Under the pieces are notes generated by a model. It saw only the letters and a program-made list of their open reading frames with translations. It had not been told where the DNA came from and did no database searches. Shown in pieces: positions 40,208 to 49,818 of a stretch of DNA of 64,000 nt. The translations under genes were made by a program, and so were the position numbers. The stretch's first letter is position 1. Each line of letters begins with the position of its first letter. Where the stretch lies: contig JBIQLW010000002.1 in assembly GCA_044463945.1 (NCBI GenBank), positions 129,740-193,739 on the forward strand, read 5' to 3'. Source of the DNA: 62-47 sp044463945 (GTDB lineage: Bacteria > Pseudomonadota > Alphaproteobacteria > Rhizobiales > Xanthobacteraceae).

Positions 40208-41428
40208 TTACTTCTTCAACAGCGGGCACGTGCTCTTGGCGAGCGGCGTGAACGCTTCTTCGGCCGGAATGGTCGCGACCAGCTTGTAATAGTCCCACGG
40301 CCCCTTGGATTCCGACGGCGACTTCACCTCGAACAGGTAGGCGGGGTGGAGCGTGCGGCCGTTGGGCTGGATGGTGCCCTTGCCGAAGATGATGTCATCG
40401 GTCGGCATCGACTTCATTTTCTCGATCACCGCGCGGCCGTCATGCGGATTGCCGCCGAGCGCTTCCAGCGCCTTGAAGTAATGCAGCAGTTCCGAATAAA
40501 CGCCGGCCTGCACCATGGTCGGCATGTTGTGGTTCTTCATGCGGTCCTGAAACCGCTTGGAGAAGGCGCGGGTGCCCTCGTTCAGGTCCCAGTAGAACGT
40601 CTCGGTGAAGTTCAGCCCCTGCACCGTCTTGAGGCCCAGCGAATGAACGTCGGTGATGAACATCAGCAGCGCCGCGAGCTTCTGGCCGCCGGAGACGATG
40701 CCGAACTCCGACGCCTGCTTGATGGTGTTGGTGAGGTCGGAGCCGGCATTGGCGAGCCCGATGATCTTGGCCTTCGAGGCTTGCGCCTGAAGCAGGAAGG
40801 ACGAGAAGTCCGAGGTGTTCAGCGGGTGCTTGACGCCGCCGATCACCTTGCCGCCCGCCCCCTCGATCGCCGCCTTGGTGTCGCGCTCCAGCGCCGCGCC
40901 GAAGGCGTAGTCGGCGGTGAGGAAGAACCAGCTCGTGCCGCCGGCCTTGGTCAGCGCGGTGCCGGTGCCGTGCGCCAGCGTGTAGGTGTCGTAGGTCCAG
41001 TGGATGGTGTTGGGCGAGCACTGGGCGTTGGTCAGGTCCGAGGTTCCGGCGCCGGAATTGAGGAACACGCCGTTCTTTTCCTTGACGACGTTGTTGACCG
41101 CCAGCGCCACGCCGGAATTGGGCACGTCGACGATCACGTCCACCTTGTCGACGTCGAACCATTGCCGCGCGATGTTGACGCCGACGTCGGGCTTGTTGAG
41201 ATGGTCGCCGGAGATCAGCTCGATCTTCCAGCCCTTGGCCTTGAGGCCGGAATCCTCGATCGCCATTTCGGCCGCGAGCGTGGAGCCCGGCCCGCCGAGG
41301 TCGGCGTAAAGCCCGGACTGGTCGCTCAGCGAGCCGATCTTGATGGTCTTGTCGAGGGCCAGCGCGCCTGAGGCGGCGGTCATCGCCAGCGCGGTCCCCA
41401 GCAGCAGGGCCGACAGTTTCTTCTTCAT
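40208..41428 (-). CDS. livK: Branched-chain amino acid ABC transporter substrate-binding protein LivK
   Basis: A 406-residue periplasmic protein. A basic start (MKKKLSALLLG) and a signal ending near SGALA precede LDKTIKIGSLSDQSGLYADLGGPG. It lies in the middle of the liv operon between the ATPase and permease genes, so it is the cognate receptor. It is closely similar along its whole length to the orphan at 24172-25398. The ligand may be branched-chain amino acids, amides or aromatic acids; the sequence does not decide. Confidence 0.93.
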   Translation of the reverse strand: MKKKLSALLLGTALAMTAASGALALDKTIKIGSLSDQSGLYADLGGPGSTLAAEMAIEDSGLKAKGWKIELISGDHLNKPDVGVNIARQWFDVDKVDVIVDVPNSGVALAVNNVVKEKNGVFLNSGAGTSDLTNAQCSPNTIHWTYDTYTLAHGTGTALTKAGGTSWFFLTADYAFGAALERDTKAAIEGAGGKVIGGVKHPLNTSDFSSFLLQAQASKAKIIGLANAGSDLTNTIKQASEFGIVSGGQKLAALLMFITDVHSLGLKTVQGLNFTETFYWDLNEGTRAFSKRFQDRMKNHNMPTMVQAGVYSELLHYFKALEALGGNPHDGRAVIEKMKSMPTDDIIFGKGTIQPNGRTLHPAYLFEVKSPSESKGPWDYYKLVATIPAEEAFTPLAKSTCPLLKK

Positions 41429-41452
41429 AAATCCTCCCGTTTTTTCTTTGTG

Positions 41453-42200
<748 letters not shown>

Positions 42201-42208
<8 letters not shown>

Positions 42209-42956
42209 GACCGGCTCCCAGATAGGCTTCCTTGACGCGCTCGTCCTTGGTCAGGTCGGCATAGACGCCCTCCGCCAGAACCTTGCCGCGCGTCAGCACC
42301 GTGATGATGTCGGAGAGGTTGGCCACCACGTTGAGATTGTGTTCGACCATCAGGATGGTGTGGTTCGCCGAAATCCGCTTGATCAGCGCCGCGATCTTGT
42401 CGATGTCCTCGTGGCCCATGCCGGCCATCGGCTCGTCGAGCAGCATCATCTCGGGATCGAGCGCCAGCGTGGTCGCGATCTCCAGCGCGCGCTTGCGGCC
42501 GTAGGGCATTTCCACCGCCTGGGTGTTGGCGAACTCGCTCAGGCCGACGTCCTCGAGCAATTCCCTCGCGCGCGAGTTGAAGCGGTCGAGAATCGACTTG
42601 GAGCGCCAGAAATCGAACGAGGAGCCGTGCTGGCGTTGCAGCGCGACGCGGACGTTTTCCAGCGCCGTCAGATGCGGGAACACCGCCGAAATCTGGAACG
42701 AGCGCACCAGGCCCAGCCGCGCCACGTCGGCCGGCGCCATCGCCGTGATGTCGCGGCCCTTGTAAAGGATGCGTCCGGCGGACGGTTGCAGGAACTTGGT
42801 CAAGAGATTGAAGCAGGTCGTCTTGCCGGCCCCGTTGGGTCCGATCAACGCATGAATGCTGCCGCGACGTATCTTCAGATTGACGTCACGAACCGCAACG
42901 AACCCGGCGAACTCCTTGGTCAGCCCCTGGGTTTCGAGAATGAACTCGTCGGCCAA
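42201..42956 (-). CDS. livG: Branched-chain amino acid ABC transporter ATP-binding protein LivG
   Basis: A 251-residue ATPase, first gene of the liv operon. Walker A is ALIGPNGAGKTTCFNLL. In place of the usual LSxGQ it has MPYGRKRALEIATTLA, which is normal for LivG. Walker B is EMMLLDEPMAGMGHED. The C-terminus contains the Asn/Tyr-type tail VKEAYLGAGHG common to LivG. Confidence 0.95.
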
Positions 42957-43290
42957 TCAGTTTCCCCCTCAAGCCCTCGCGCGTTGTGCTCCGCGCCCGG
43001 CCTCATCAATATCAACAGCCCGGCCCGGCCGACGGCGTCGTCACCGTGGCGGCAGGCGGTCCCCTTCGGGGCGGACTATGCCGCCATTGCCCGGTGCCGC
43101 GCAAGGCACAAGCAATAAGACCTTTTTCCAACGCCGGACCACACGGACGCAGTTTCGTCGCGACGCAGCATCCGCTTCGCCGGGAACGGCTATAGCGGCA
43201 AGGGCATCCAGCGTCCAGCGCCGATTTCCCGTCTATGACACCGTGTCGCGAGGCCATGTTCCATCGCCCCCGCCTCGCCGCCGCCGCGCG
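42957..43290. other. Intergenic region upstream of livG
   Basis: 334 bases between the livG start and the end of the Spx/ArsC-like gene, both on the minus strand. It should hold the liv promoter. No gene or recognised operator was seen. Confidence 0.4.
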
Positions 43291-43647
43291 CTATCCCCGC
43301 GGCGCGAACGCTTTCGCGTAGATCTCCGGCTTGAATCCGACCACGATGCGCCTCGCCGTCTCGACCACGGGGCGCTTGATGAGCGAGGGTTGCGCCAGCA
43401 TCAGCGCGATGGCGCGGCGCTCGTCGAGATCGGCCTTCTCGGCGTCGGACAGTTTGCGGAAGGTGGTGCCCGCGCGATTGAGCAGCACCTCCCAGCCGGC
43501 CTCGCCGCACCAGCGCGCGAGCCGCGCCTTGTCGATGCCGTCCTGCTTGTAATCATGGAAGCGATAGGCCACGCCGTGCGCGTCCAGCCAGGCGCGCGCC
43601 TTCTTCATGGTGTCGCAGTTCCTGATGCCGTAGATGGTCACAGTCAT
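43291..43647 (-). CDS. ArsC/Spx-family (YffB-like) protein
   Basis: A 118-residue thioredoxin-fold protein. MTVTIYGIRNCDTMKKARAWLDAHG gives the start and the single active-site-like Cys11. Other family marks are YRFHDYKQDGI, NRAGTTFRKL and PSLIKRPVVE. The ending GFKPEIYAKAFAPRG is typical of YffB. It is related to arsenate reductases but lacks the CxxC of Spx; its function is not established. Confidence 0.85.
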   Translation of the reverse strand: MTVTIYGIRNCDTMKKARAWLDAHGVAYRFHDYKQDGIDKARLARWCGEAGWEVLLNRAGTTFRKLSDAEKADLDERRAIALMLAQPSLIKRPVVETARRIVVGFKPEIYAKAFAPRG

Positions 43648-43918
43648 GGGATATCCGGCCGCTCCGCCCTCGCCTCGCGTTGTCGGCCCGCGTTGTAGAG
43701 GGCGGCCGCGCCGGCGGCAATCTCCCGCACTTCGGAAGCACAGCGGATTATCATGATACCATATCATGACCGTCCCGGATCGGCTGCCGGCGGCCCGTCC
43801 CTCGCGACCGATCGCCCTCTCGCGCGCCGATTTGCCCCGCCGCGCGGCGCGTGATACCGGGGCGCATCCCCATGCCGGGCAAGCGCCCGAGCCTGTTCGA
43901 GACACCGGGAACCGGCCC

Positions 43919-44620
43919 ATGTCCCATTCCTTCGCGCCACGCCCGCTGGTGATCGCGCCGTCGATCCTCGCCTCCGACTTCGCCCGCCTCGGCGAGGAGG
44001 TCCGCGCGGTCGATCAGGCCGGCGCGGACTGGCTGCATCTCGACGTCATGGACGGCCACTTCGTGCCCAACATCTCGTTCGGCCCGGATGTCATCAAGGC
44101 GATGCGGCCGTACTCGAAGAAGATCTTCGACGCGCACCTGATGATCGCGCCGTGCGATCCCTATCTCGAAGCCTTCGCCAAGGCGGGTTGCGACCACATC
44201 ACCGTCCACGCCGAAGCCGGACCGCACCTGCACCGCTCGCTGCAATCGATCCGCGCGCTGGGCAAGAAGGCCGGCGTCTCGCTGAACCCGGCGACGCCGC
44301 TCTCGGCCATCGAATACGTGCTCGACCTCGTGGACCTCGTGCTGGTGATGTCGGTCAATCCCGGCTTCGGCGGACAGGCTTTCATTCCGGCGATGGTCAA
44401 CAAGGTCACCGACCTGCGCGCCATGGTCGCCGGCCGGCCCATCGATATCGAAGTGGACGGCGGCGTGGTGCCGGACGTCGCGGCGCGGCTCGCGGCGGCG
44501 GGAGCCAACGCGCTGGTCGCGGGCTCGGCGGTGTTCAAGGGCGGCACGCAGGCGAGCTACAAGGCCAACATCGACGCCATCCGCCACGCCGCCGCGATGA
44601 CGCGGGGCGAGATGGTTTAG
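43919..44620 (+). CDS. rpe: Ribulose-phosphate 3-epimerase
   Basis: A 233-residue TIM-barrel enzyme converting ribulose-5-P and xylulose-5-P. Motifs are IAPSILASDFARLGEEV, DWLHLDVMDGHFVPNISFGP (metal His/Asp), AHLMIAPCDPYL, VMSVNPGFGGQAFI and IDIEVDGGVVPDVA. MSHSFAPRPLVIAPS gives the start. It is followed by the AT-rich foreign gene and then purB; rpe and purB are often near each other in this order. Confidence 0.95.
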   Translation: MSHSFAPRPLVIAPSILASDFARLGEEVRAVDQAGADWLHLDVMDGHFVPNISFGPDVIKAMRPYSKKIFDAHLMIAPCDPYLEAFAKAGCDHITVHAEAGPHLHRSLQSIRALGKKAGVSLNPATPLSAIEYVLDLVDLVLVMSVNPGFGGQAFIPAMVNKVTDLRAMVAGRPIDIEVDGGVVPDVAARLAAAGANALVAGSAVFKGGTQASYKANIDAIRHAAAMTRGEMV

Positions 44621-44690
44621 ATGTAGGACTGCTTATAAGCGCCCTCGGCACAAGCGAGAATAAGGAATTTTTCCCGCGCAGGTTAAAATT

Positions 44691-45326
44691 ATGACAGCTT
44701 CTGAACTACCAAGTTCTCCTCTAGAAATTCTACAGCTTTTCTATCGTATGCTCGATCGCTTCTTTGGAATGTATGTCGACGCTTGCAGTGGATTCCGACG
44801 GTACTCCGAGGAAATGGCACTAGTGGCTGCAAGAATGCCCGCCAAAAGTCGCGCGATGCCAATCCTCTTTCTTAGCAGCGATGTTAACGACCCGAATGAC
44901 AAGGATGCCACATACAATCATTCGGAAACCGTTGACAGAGTCATATATCGCAATCAGCCAAATGGAGAAAACCAACTTCTGTTGGCACAATCGCTTATTG
45001 TCTTTATCTATTCAATTTGGGATTCAGAAATTCGCCCTGCCTACAGCAAATCTCTTGGACTGAATCAAGATGATATAAAATCAGATACTATGGGCGATCT
45101 ACGATTATATCGACACGCAATCATACATTCTAATCTTATCTTACAAAAGAAGACAAAGAAACTCCCGTTCGTTTCAGTTGGAAACGCAATTGCGCTAACT
45201 GAAAAGCAAGTAACAGATATGCTGACGATGATTTTTGATGATCTAGCTCTTGTGCATGAACGATTGACTGGAGAGAAAGTTTCTTTGCGCTTCGAACGTC
45301 TATTAAATAAGCCAAACGAAAGTTAA
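44691..45326 (+). CDS. Orphan AT-rich protein, candidate HEPN-like
   Basis: A 211-residue protein with much lower G+C than its neighbours (about 40% against ~66%) and codon use rich in AAA, AAT, ATT and TCT. It has no signal peptide or membrane segment. It looks helical, with DRFFGMYVDACSGFRRY, a hydrophobic helix LLLAQSLIVFIYSIWDSEIRPAY, and the motif LYRHAIIHSN, which contains Arg141-x4-His146. R-x4-6-H is the catalytic motif of HEPN ribonucleases, and WDSEIR-type residues before it occur in some HEPN families. There is no obvious partner gene. The call of HEPN is inference from the motif only. It was probably acquired by transfer between rpe and purB. Confidence 0.7.
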   Translation: MTASELPSSPLEILQLFYRMLDRFFGMYVDACSGFRRYSEEMALVAARMPAKSRAMPILFLSSDVNDPNDKDATYNHSETVDRVIYRNQPNGENQLLLAQSLIVFIYSIWDSEIRPAYSKSLGLNQDDIKSDTMGDLRLYRHAIIHSNLILQKKTKKLPFVSVGNAIALTEKQVTDMLTMIFDDLALVHERLTGEKVSLRFERLLNKPNES

Positions 45327-45333
45327 CAACCCG

Positions 45334-46641
45334 ATGATCCCGCGCTACACCCGCCCCGAAATGGCTTCGATCTGGGAGCCGCAGACCCGCTTCAGGATCT
45401 GGTTCGAGATCGAGGCGCACGCCGCCGACGCGCTGGCGGAGCTGGGGGTGATCCCGAAAGAGGCCGCGAAAACCATCTGGGCCAAGGCGAGGGACGCGAC
45501 CTTCGACGTGGCGCGCATCGACGCCATCGAGCGCGAGACCAAGCACGACGTTATCGCGTTCCTGACGCATCTTGCGGAAATCGTCGGCCCCGAGGCGCGC
45601 TTCGTGCATCAGGGCATGACCTCGTCTGACGTGCTCGACACCTGCCTCAACGTGCAGCTCGTCCGCGCCGCCGATATCCTGCTGGCCGATCTCGACAAGC
45701 TGCTCGCCGCGCTGAAGGCGCGCGCCTTCGAGCACAAGATGACGCCGACCATCGGCCGCTCGCACGGCATCCACGCCGAGCCGGTGACCTTCGGCCTCAA
45801 GATGGCCTACGCCTATGCGGAGTTCTCGCGGGCGAAGGAACGCCTGACCGCGGCGCGCAAGGACATCGCCACCTGCGCCATCTCCGGCGCGGTCGGCACC
45901 TTCGCGCAGATCGACCCGCGCGTGGAGGAACACGTCGCCAAGGCGATGGGGCTGACGCCGGAGCCGATCTCGACGCAGGTGATCCCGCGCGACCGCCACG
46001 CCATGTTCTTCGCGACGCTGGGCGTCATCGCCTCGTCGATGGAGCGGCTGGCGATCGAAATCCGCCACCTGCAACGCACCGAGGTGCTGGAGGCCGAGGA
46101 GTTCTTCTCGGAAGGCCAGAAGGGCTCATCCGCGATGCCGCACAAGCGCAACCCGGTGCTGACCGAGAACGTCACCGGGCTCGCCCGCATGGTGCGCGCC
46201 TATGTGACGCCGGCGCTGGAGAACGTCGCGCTGTGGCACGAGCGCGACATCTCGCATTCCTCGGCCGAGCGCATGTTCGGCCCCGACGCCACGGTGACGC
46301 TCGACTTCGCGCTGAACCGCCTCGCCGGCGTGGTGGAGAAGCTCCTGGTCTATCCCGCCAACATGCGGAAGAACCTCGACCGCCTCGGCGGGCTGGTGCA
46401 TTCGCAGCGCGTCCTGCTGGCGCTGACCCAGAAGGGCGCGAGCCGCGAGGAGTCCTATAGGCTGGTGCAGCGCAACGCCATGCCGGTGTGGCGCGGCGAA
46501 GGCGATTTCCAGACGCTGCTGAAGCAGGACGCCGACGTGAAGAAGTACCTGACCGACGACGAGATCGCGGAGAAGTTCGACCTCGGCTATCACCTCAAGC
46601 ACGTCGATACGATTTTCCGGCGGGTGTTCGGCGAGGCGTGA
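45334..46641 (+). CDS. purB: Adenylosuccinate lyase
   Basis: A 435-residue enzyme acting twice in purine synthesis (SAICAR cleavage, adenylosuccinate cleavage). MIPRYTRPEMASIWEPQTRFRIWFEIE is the family start. The signature loop is GSSAMPHKRNPVLTENVTGLAR. Other catalytic blocks are TSSDVLDT and GRSHGIHAEP. It starts 7 bases after the AT-rich gene, yet is normal in composition. Confidence 0.97.
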   Translation: MIPRYTRPEMASIWEPQTRFRIWFEIEAHAADALAELGVIPKEAAKTIWAKARDATFDVARIDAIERETKHDVIAFLTHLAEIVGPEARFVHQGMTSSDVLDTCLNVQLVRAADILLADLDKLLAALKARAFEHKMTPTIGRSHGIHAEPVTFGLKMAYAYAEFSRAKERLTAARKDIATCAISGAVGTFAQIDPRVEEHVAKAMGLTPEPISTQVIPRDRHAMFFATLGVIASSMERLAIEIRHLQRTEVLEAEEFFSEGQKGSSAMPHKRNPVLTENVTGLARMVRAYVTPALENVALWHERDISHSSAERMFGPDATVTLDFALNRLAGVVEKLLVYPANMRKNLDRLGGLVHSQRVLLALTQKGASREESYRLVQRNAMPVWRGEGDFQTLLKQDADVKKYLTDDEIAEKFDLGYHLKHVDTIFRRVFGEA

Positions 46642-46691
46642 GCGCGGCTTGTCGGTCGGAGATTTTTTCGACAGGGACGCAACTCGAAAGC

Positions 46692-46795
46692 CGTCATGCC
46701 CCGCGAAAGCGGAGCATCCAGTATTCGATAGCGCCTCGAATACTCCCTCGCGCCCGCCCCGGCTACTGGATCATCCGTTTTCGCGGACGATGACG
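46692..46795. repeat. ~104-base palindromic repeat, CGTCATGCCCCGCG family
   Basis: It opens CGTCATGCCCCGCGAAAGCG, then GCATCCAGTATTCG, and closes CTACTGGATCATCCGTTTTC with CGCGGACGATGACG. The ends are reverse complements and fold into one long hairpin. The element at 59200-59338 has the same parts. Confidence 0.75.
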
Positions 46796-46908
46796 CCTCG
46801 TTTCCGGTCAGGCTCTGAGGGCTCCATGCGCAGCCCGCAGCCACATCGCCTCCCCGATCCCGCCGCAATGACAACGCACTGGTAACTTCGTCGGGGTAGA
46901 ATCATCAG

Positions 46909-47715
46909 GTGTCGAAAAGTCCCACCATCCTCGTGTTCGATTCCGGGCTGGGCGGTCTCACCGTGCTGCGGGAGATCGTGCGGGCGCGACCCGACGCGCG
47001 CAACGTCTACGTCGCCGACGACGCTTTCTTTCCCTACGGCCAGCACACCGAGGCCGAACTCATCGCCCGCGTGGTGCCGCTGATCGGCGAACTGATCGCC
47101 GCCCACGCGCCCGACCTCGTGGTGATCGCCTGCAACACCGCCTCGACGCTGGTGCTCGGCCCGCTGCGCGCCGCTTATTCCGTGCCGTTCGTCGGCACCG
47201 TGCCGGCGATCAAACCGGCCTGCGCGCGCTCCATGACCCGGCAGGTGTCGGTGCTCGGCACCAAGGGCACCGTGCAGCGCGAATATACCCGCGCGCTGAT
47301 CCGCGACTTCGCCGGCGACTGCGCGGTGACGCTGGTCGGCTCGCCGCGTCTCGCCGCGCTCACCGAGGCCGCGCTGGACGGCGAGCCGGTGGCGGACGCC
47401 GCCATAGCCGCCGAGATCGCGCCCTGCTTCGTGGACGGCGCGGCGCGCACCGATACCGTGGTGCTGGCCTGCACCCACTATCCGCTGCTGCTCGACCGCC
47501 TGGTGCGGCTCGCGCCGTGGCCGGTTCAATGGATCGACCCGGCGCCGGCAATCGCCCGCCGCGTCGCCACCCTGCTCGGCTCCGCCGCCGGCGGCCTGCC
47601 GCTGATCGACCACGGCGTGCCGCCCGGGGACCCGCGCCTGATCTTCACCTCGGGACGCCGGCATCCGGCGGCGGAAGCGCTGGCGCATTCGTTTTCGGCG
47701 GAAGCGGCTCTGTAA
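46909..47715 (+). CDS. murI: Glutamate racemase
   Basis: A 268-residue enzyme making D-Glu for peptidoglycan. Catalytic cysteines are Cys75 in VIACNTAST and a second in VLACTHYPLLLDR. The N-terminus is FDSGLGGLTVLREI. The start is a GTG with no close ATG in frame. Downstream lie a cupin gene and rpsD; murI near rpsD is common in this group. Confidence 0.94.
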   Translation: MSKSPTILVFDSGLGGLTVLREIVRARPDARNVYVADDAFFPYGQHTEAELIARVVPLIGELIAAHAPDLVVIACNTASTLVLGPLRAAYSVPFVGTVPAIKPACARSMTRQVSVLGTKGTVQREYTRALIRDFAGDCAVTLVGSPRLAALTEAALDGEPVADAAIAAEIAPCFVDGAARTDTVVLACTHYPLLLDRLVRLAPWPVQWIDPAPAIARRVATLLGSAAGGLPLIDHGVPPGDPRLIFTSGRRHPAAEALAHSFSAEAAL

Positions 47716-47788
47716 CTTCACCGACTTTCGGCGGACTTCTCCCGGCCGCGGCGCGCTGCTAGCCTCCCCGTTCCATCGGGAGGAACCA

Positions 47789-48193
47789 ATGATGATGAAA
47801 AAGATCGTGCTGGGGTCGTGTCTCGGGCTGGGCGTCGCCGCGTTCGCACTGGCCGGCGCGGCAGTGGCGCAGCAGAGCGGCATCAAGCGCACGCCGTTGC
47901 AGAAGGTCGAGTTTCCGGACGGCTACGTCACCGTGACCGGGCTGGCCGAACTGCCGCCCGGCGCGGCCGCCGGCCGCCACACCCATCCCGGAATCGAGAC
48001 GGGCTACGTGCTGGAAGGCGAACTCAACCTCGAAATCGACGGCCAGCCGGCCAAGCTGCTGAAGCCCGGCGACTCCTACCAGATTCCGGCGGGGGCCGTT
48101 CACGACGCCAAGGTCCATGGCGACAAGTCCATGAAAGTGCTGGGCGTTTACGTGGTGGACAAGACCAAGCCGCTGGCCTCGCCGGCGAAGTAG
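47789..48193 (+). CDS. Secreted cupin-domain protein
   Basis: A 134-residue protein with a signal peptide (MMMKKIVLGSCLGLGVAAFALAGAAVAQ). A single cupin fold follows: motif 1 is GRHTHPGIETGYVLEGELNLEIDG (metal His and Glu), motif 2 is PGDSYQIPAGAVHDAKV. The metal and substrate are unknown. Such periplasmic cupins are frequent in the order. The start has GGGAGGAA upstream. Confidence 0.82.
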   Translation: MMMKKIVLGSCLGLGVAAFALAGAAVAQQSGIKRTPLQKVEFPDGYVTVTGLAELPPGAAAGRHTHPGIETGYVLEGELNLEIDGQPAKLLKPGDSYQIPAGAVHDAKVHGDKSMKVLGVYVVDKTKPLASPAK

Positions 48194-48221
48194 CCGGTTC
48201 CAGCGGGCCGCGCGGCGGCAT

Positions 48222-48250
48222 TTGACATCGCCCCGGTTTGACCCTAGAAA
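48222..48250 (+). promoter_or_regulatory. Likely rpsD promoter
   Basis: TTGACA (48222-48227) and TAGAAA (48245-48250) stand 17 bases apart, ~150 bases upstream of rpsD, in the gap after the cupin gene. The -35 is a full match to the vegetative sigma consensus. Confidence 0.6.
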
Positions 48251-48400
48251 CCGCCTGCTCGCGGGCCGTTTTCGGCCCGCGTTGCGTTTCGCGACCCGTG
48301 GTCCTCCCCTTATGCTTTAAGGACGGACCTGTCGGCACCGGGACCATCCCGTTGCACAGGAGGGCGCGTTTCCTCAAACCTTCAACCGATAGAGGACGCG

Positions 48401-49018
48401 ATGACAAAGCGTGCGGAAGCCAAGTACAAGATCGACCGCCGGATGGGCCAGAACATCTGGGGCCGTCCGAAAAGCCCGGTCAACAAGCGTGAATACGGCC
48501 CCGGCCAGCACGGCCAGCGCCGCAAGGGCAAGCTCTCCGACTTCGGCACCCAGCTTCGCGCCAAGCAGAAGCTGAAAGGCTATTACGCCAACATCTCCGA
48601 GCGGCAGTTCTACGCCATCTATGTCGAGGCGACCCGCATGAAGGGCGACTCCGGCGAGAACCTGATCGGCCTGCTGGAGCGCCGCCTCGATACCGTGGTC
48701 TACCGCGCCAAGTTCGTCTCGACCATGTTCGCCGCGCGCCAGTTCATCAATCACGGCCACGTCAAGGTCAACGGCAAGCGCGTCAACATCGCCAGCTACA
48801 AGGTGAAGCCCGGCGACGTGATCGAGGTCAAGGACGCCTCCAAGCAGCTCGCCATCGTGCTCGAAGCCAACCAGCTCGGCGAGCGCGACGTGCCGGACTT
48901 CATCGACGTCGATCACAACAAGCAGACCGCGACCTTCACCCGCATCCCGGCGCTGTCGGACGTGCCGTTCCCGGTGCAGATGGAGCCGCACCTGATCGTC
49001 GAATTCTATTCGCGCTGA
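48401..49018 (+). CDS. rpsD: 30S ribosomal protein S4
   Basis: A 205-residue S4. MTKRAEAKYKIDRRMGQNIWG is the alphaproteobacterial N-terminus, and the S4 RNA-binding domain is LERRLDTVVYRAKFVSTMFAARQFINHGHVKVNGKRVNI. It is a single-gene unit with its own promoter and a strong terminator, not part of a large ribosomal operon. Confidence 0.98.
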   Translation: MTKRAEAKYKIDRRMGQNIWGRPKSPVNKREYGPGQHGQRRKGKLSDFGTQLRAKQKLKGYYANISERQFYAIYVEATRMKGDSGENLIGLLERRLDTVVYRAKFVSTMFAARQFINHGHVKVNGKRVNIASYKVKPGDVIEVKDASKQLAIVLEANQLGERDVPDFIDVDHNKQTATFTRIPALSDVPFPVQMEPHLIVEFYSR

Positions 49019-49045
49019 CGCCTGCGCGACGTACGGTTCCACACG

Positions 49046-49075
49046 AAAAAGCCCCGGATGTCCGGGGCTTTTTTG
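49046..49075 (+). terminator. Terminator of rpsD
   Basis: AAAAAGCCCCGGA (49046-49058) and TCCGGGGCTTTTT (49061-49073) form a perfect 13-base stem with a 2-base turn, followed by more T residues. It can also serve the converging PepSY gene. Confidence 0.92.
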
Positions 49076-49094
49076 TTGTCATCTACGAAAGGGC

Positions 49095-49358
49095 TCAGTC
49101 GTTGTCGCGCTCGCGCTTGATGACGGCGCCGGTCCTAGGATCGACATCCAGATCGTAGCGCACGCCGCCCTGATCGGCCTCCAGCTCCCAATGGCCGTCA
49201 TCGGCCTCGACCTTGCCGAAGTTGGTGTAGCCTTGCGCCGTCAGTTGCTGGATGACCTTTTCCGGTGGAATCCAGTCGGCGCCGGGCCGGTCCGCCAAAG
49301 CGGCTGCGGTTGACGCGACAAGCGTTGCGGCCGCGATCGCCATCGACACATTCTTCAT
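49095..49358 (-). CDS. Small PepSY-domain exported protein
   Basis: An 87-residue protein with a signal peptide ending near AALADR. The mature part is one PepSY-like unit: IPPEKVIQQLTAQGYTNFGKVEADDGHWELEA, then a DPRTGAVIKRE end. PepSY units are found in protease inhibitors and in redox/metal-linked envelope proteins. The function of such stand-alone forms is unknown. Confidence 0.78.
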   Translation of the reverse strand: MKNVSMAIAAATLVASTAAALADRPGADWIPPEKVIQQLTAQGYTNFGKVEADDGHWELEADQGGVRYDLDVDPRTGAVIKRERDND

Positions 49359-49432
49359 CGGATGAGCCTCCCTCGTTCCCTCAGCCTAACCCGTTAGCAC
49401 CGATCGGGTTTCATCCGCCCGGCAATCTCCGC

Positions 49433-49461
49433 TTGACTCATACATAACTGAATGGTTATAG
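49433..49461 (+). promoter_or_regulatory. Promoter with overlapping ArsR-type operator
   Basis: TTGACT (49433-49438) and TTATAG (49456-49461) are separated by 17 bases. The inverted repeat ATAAC-N6-GTTAT (49444-49459) lies inside the spacer and -10. It stands ~30 bases before the ArsR gene, so autorepression is likely. Confidence 0.7.
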
Positions 49462-49491
49462 ATACGACCCATAGCCAACGGGTTATCGATC

Positions 49492-49818
49492 ATGACGCCC
49501 GCCAACCCCGACATGCTGTTCCGATCGCTGGCCGATCCCACCCGCCGGGCGATCTTCGAGCGGCTGTGCCGCGACGGCGAACTGACCGTCGGCGCGCTCA
49601 CCGCGCGGGCCGGCATCTCGCAGCCCGCCGTCTCGAAGCACCTCGGCGTGCTTCGGGAGGCCGGGCTGGTGGTCCAGCGCCACCAGGGGCGGCAGACCCA
49701 TTACAGCGCGCAGATCGAGGCCCTCGCCCCGCTGACCGACTGGACCGGCCGGATGACCGGCTTCTGGCACAGCCGGCTCGACCGGCTCGAAGACCTCCTC
49801 AAAAGGATGGACCAATGA
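49492..49818 (+). CDS. ArsR/SmtB family transcriptional regulator
   Basis: A 108-residue winged-helix repressor. LFRSLADPTRRAIFERLCRDGELTVGALT and ISQPAVSKHLGVLREAGLVVQRHQGRQTHYSAQ are the typical HTH and wing. No metal-binding Cys cluster is present. The type is the one that pairs with SRPBCC (AHSA1) proteins. It overlaps the next start by 4 bases (ATGA), so the two are coupled. Confidence 0.9.
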   Translation: MTPANPDMLFRSLADPTRRAIFERLCRDGELTVGALTARAGISQPAVSKHLGVLREAGLVVQRHQGRQTHYSAQIEALAPLTDWTGRMTGFWHSRLDRLEDLLKRMDQ

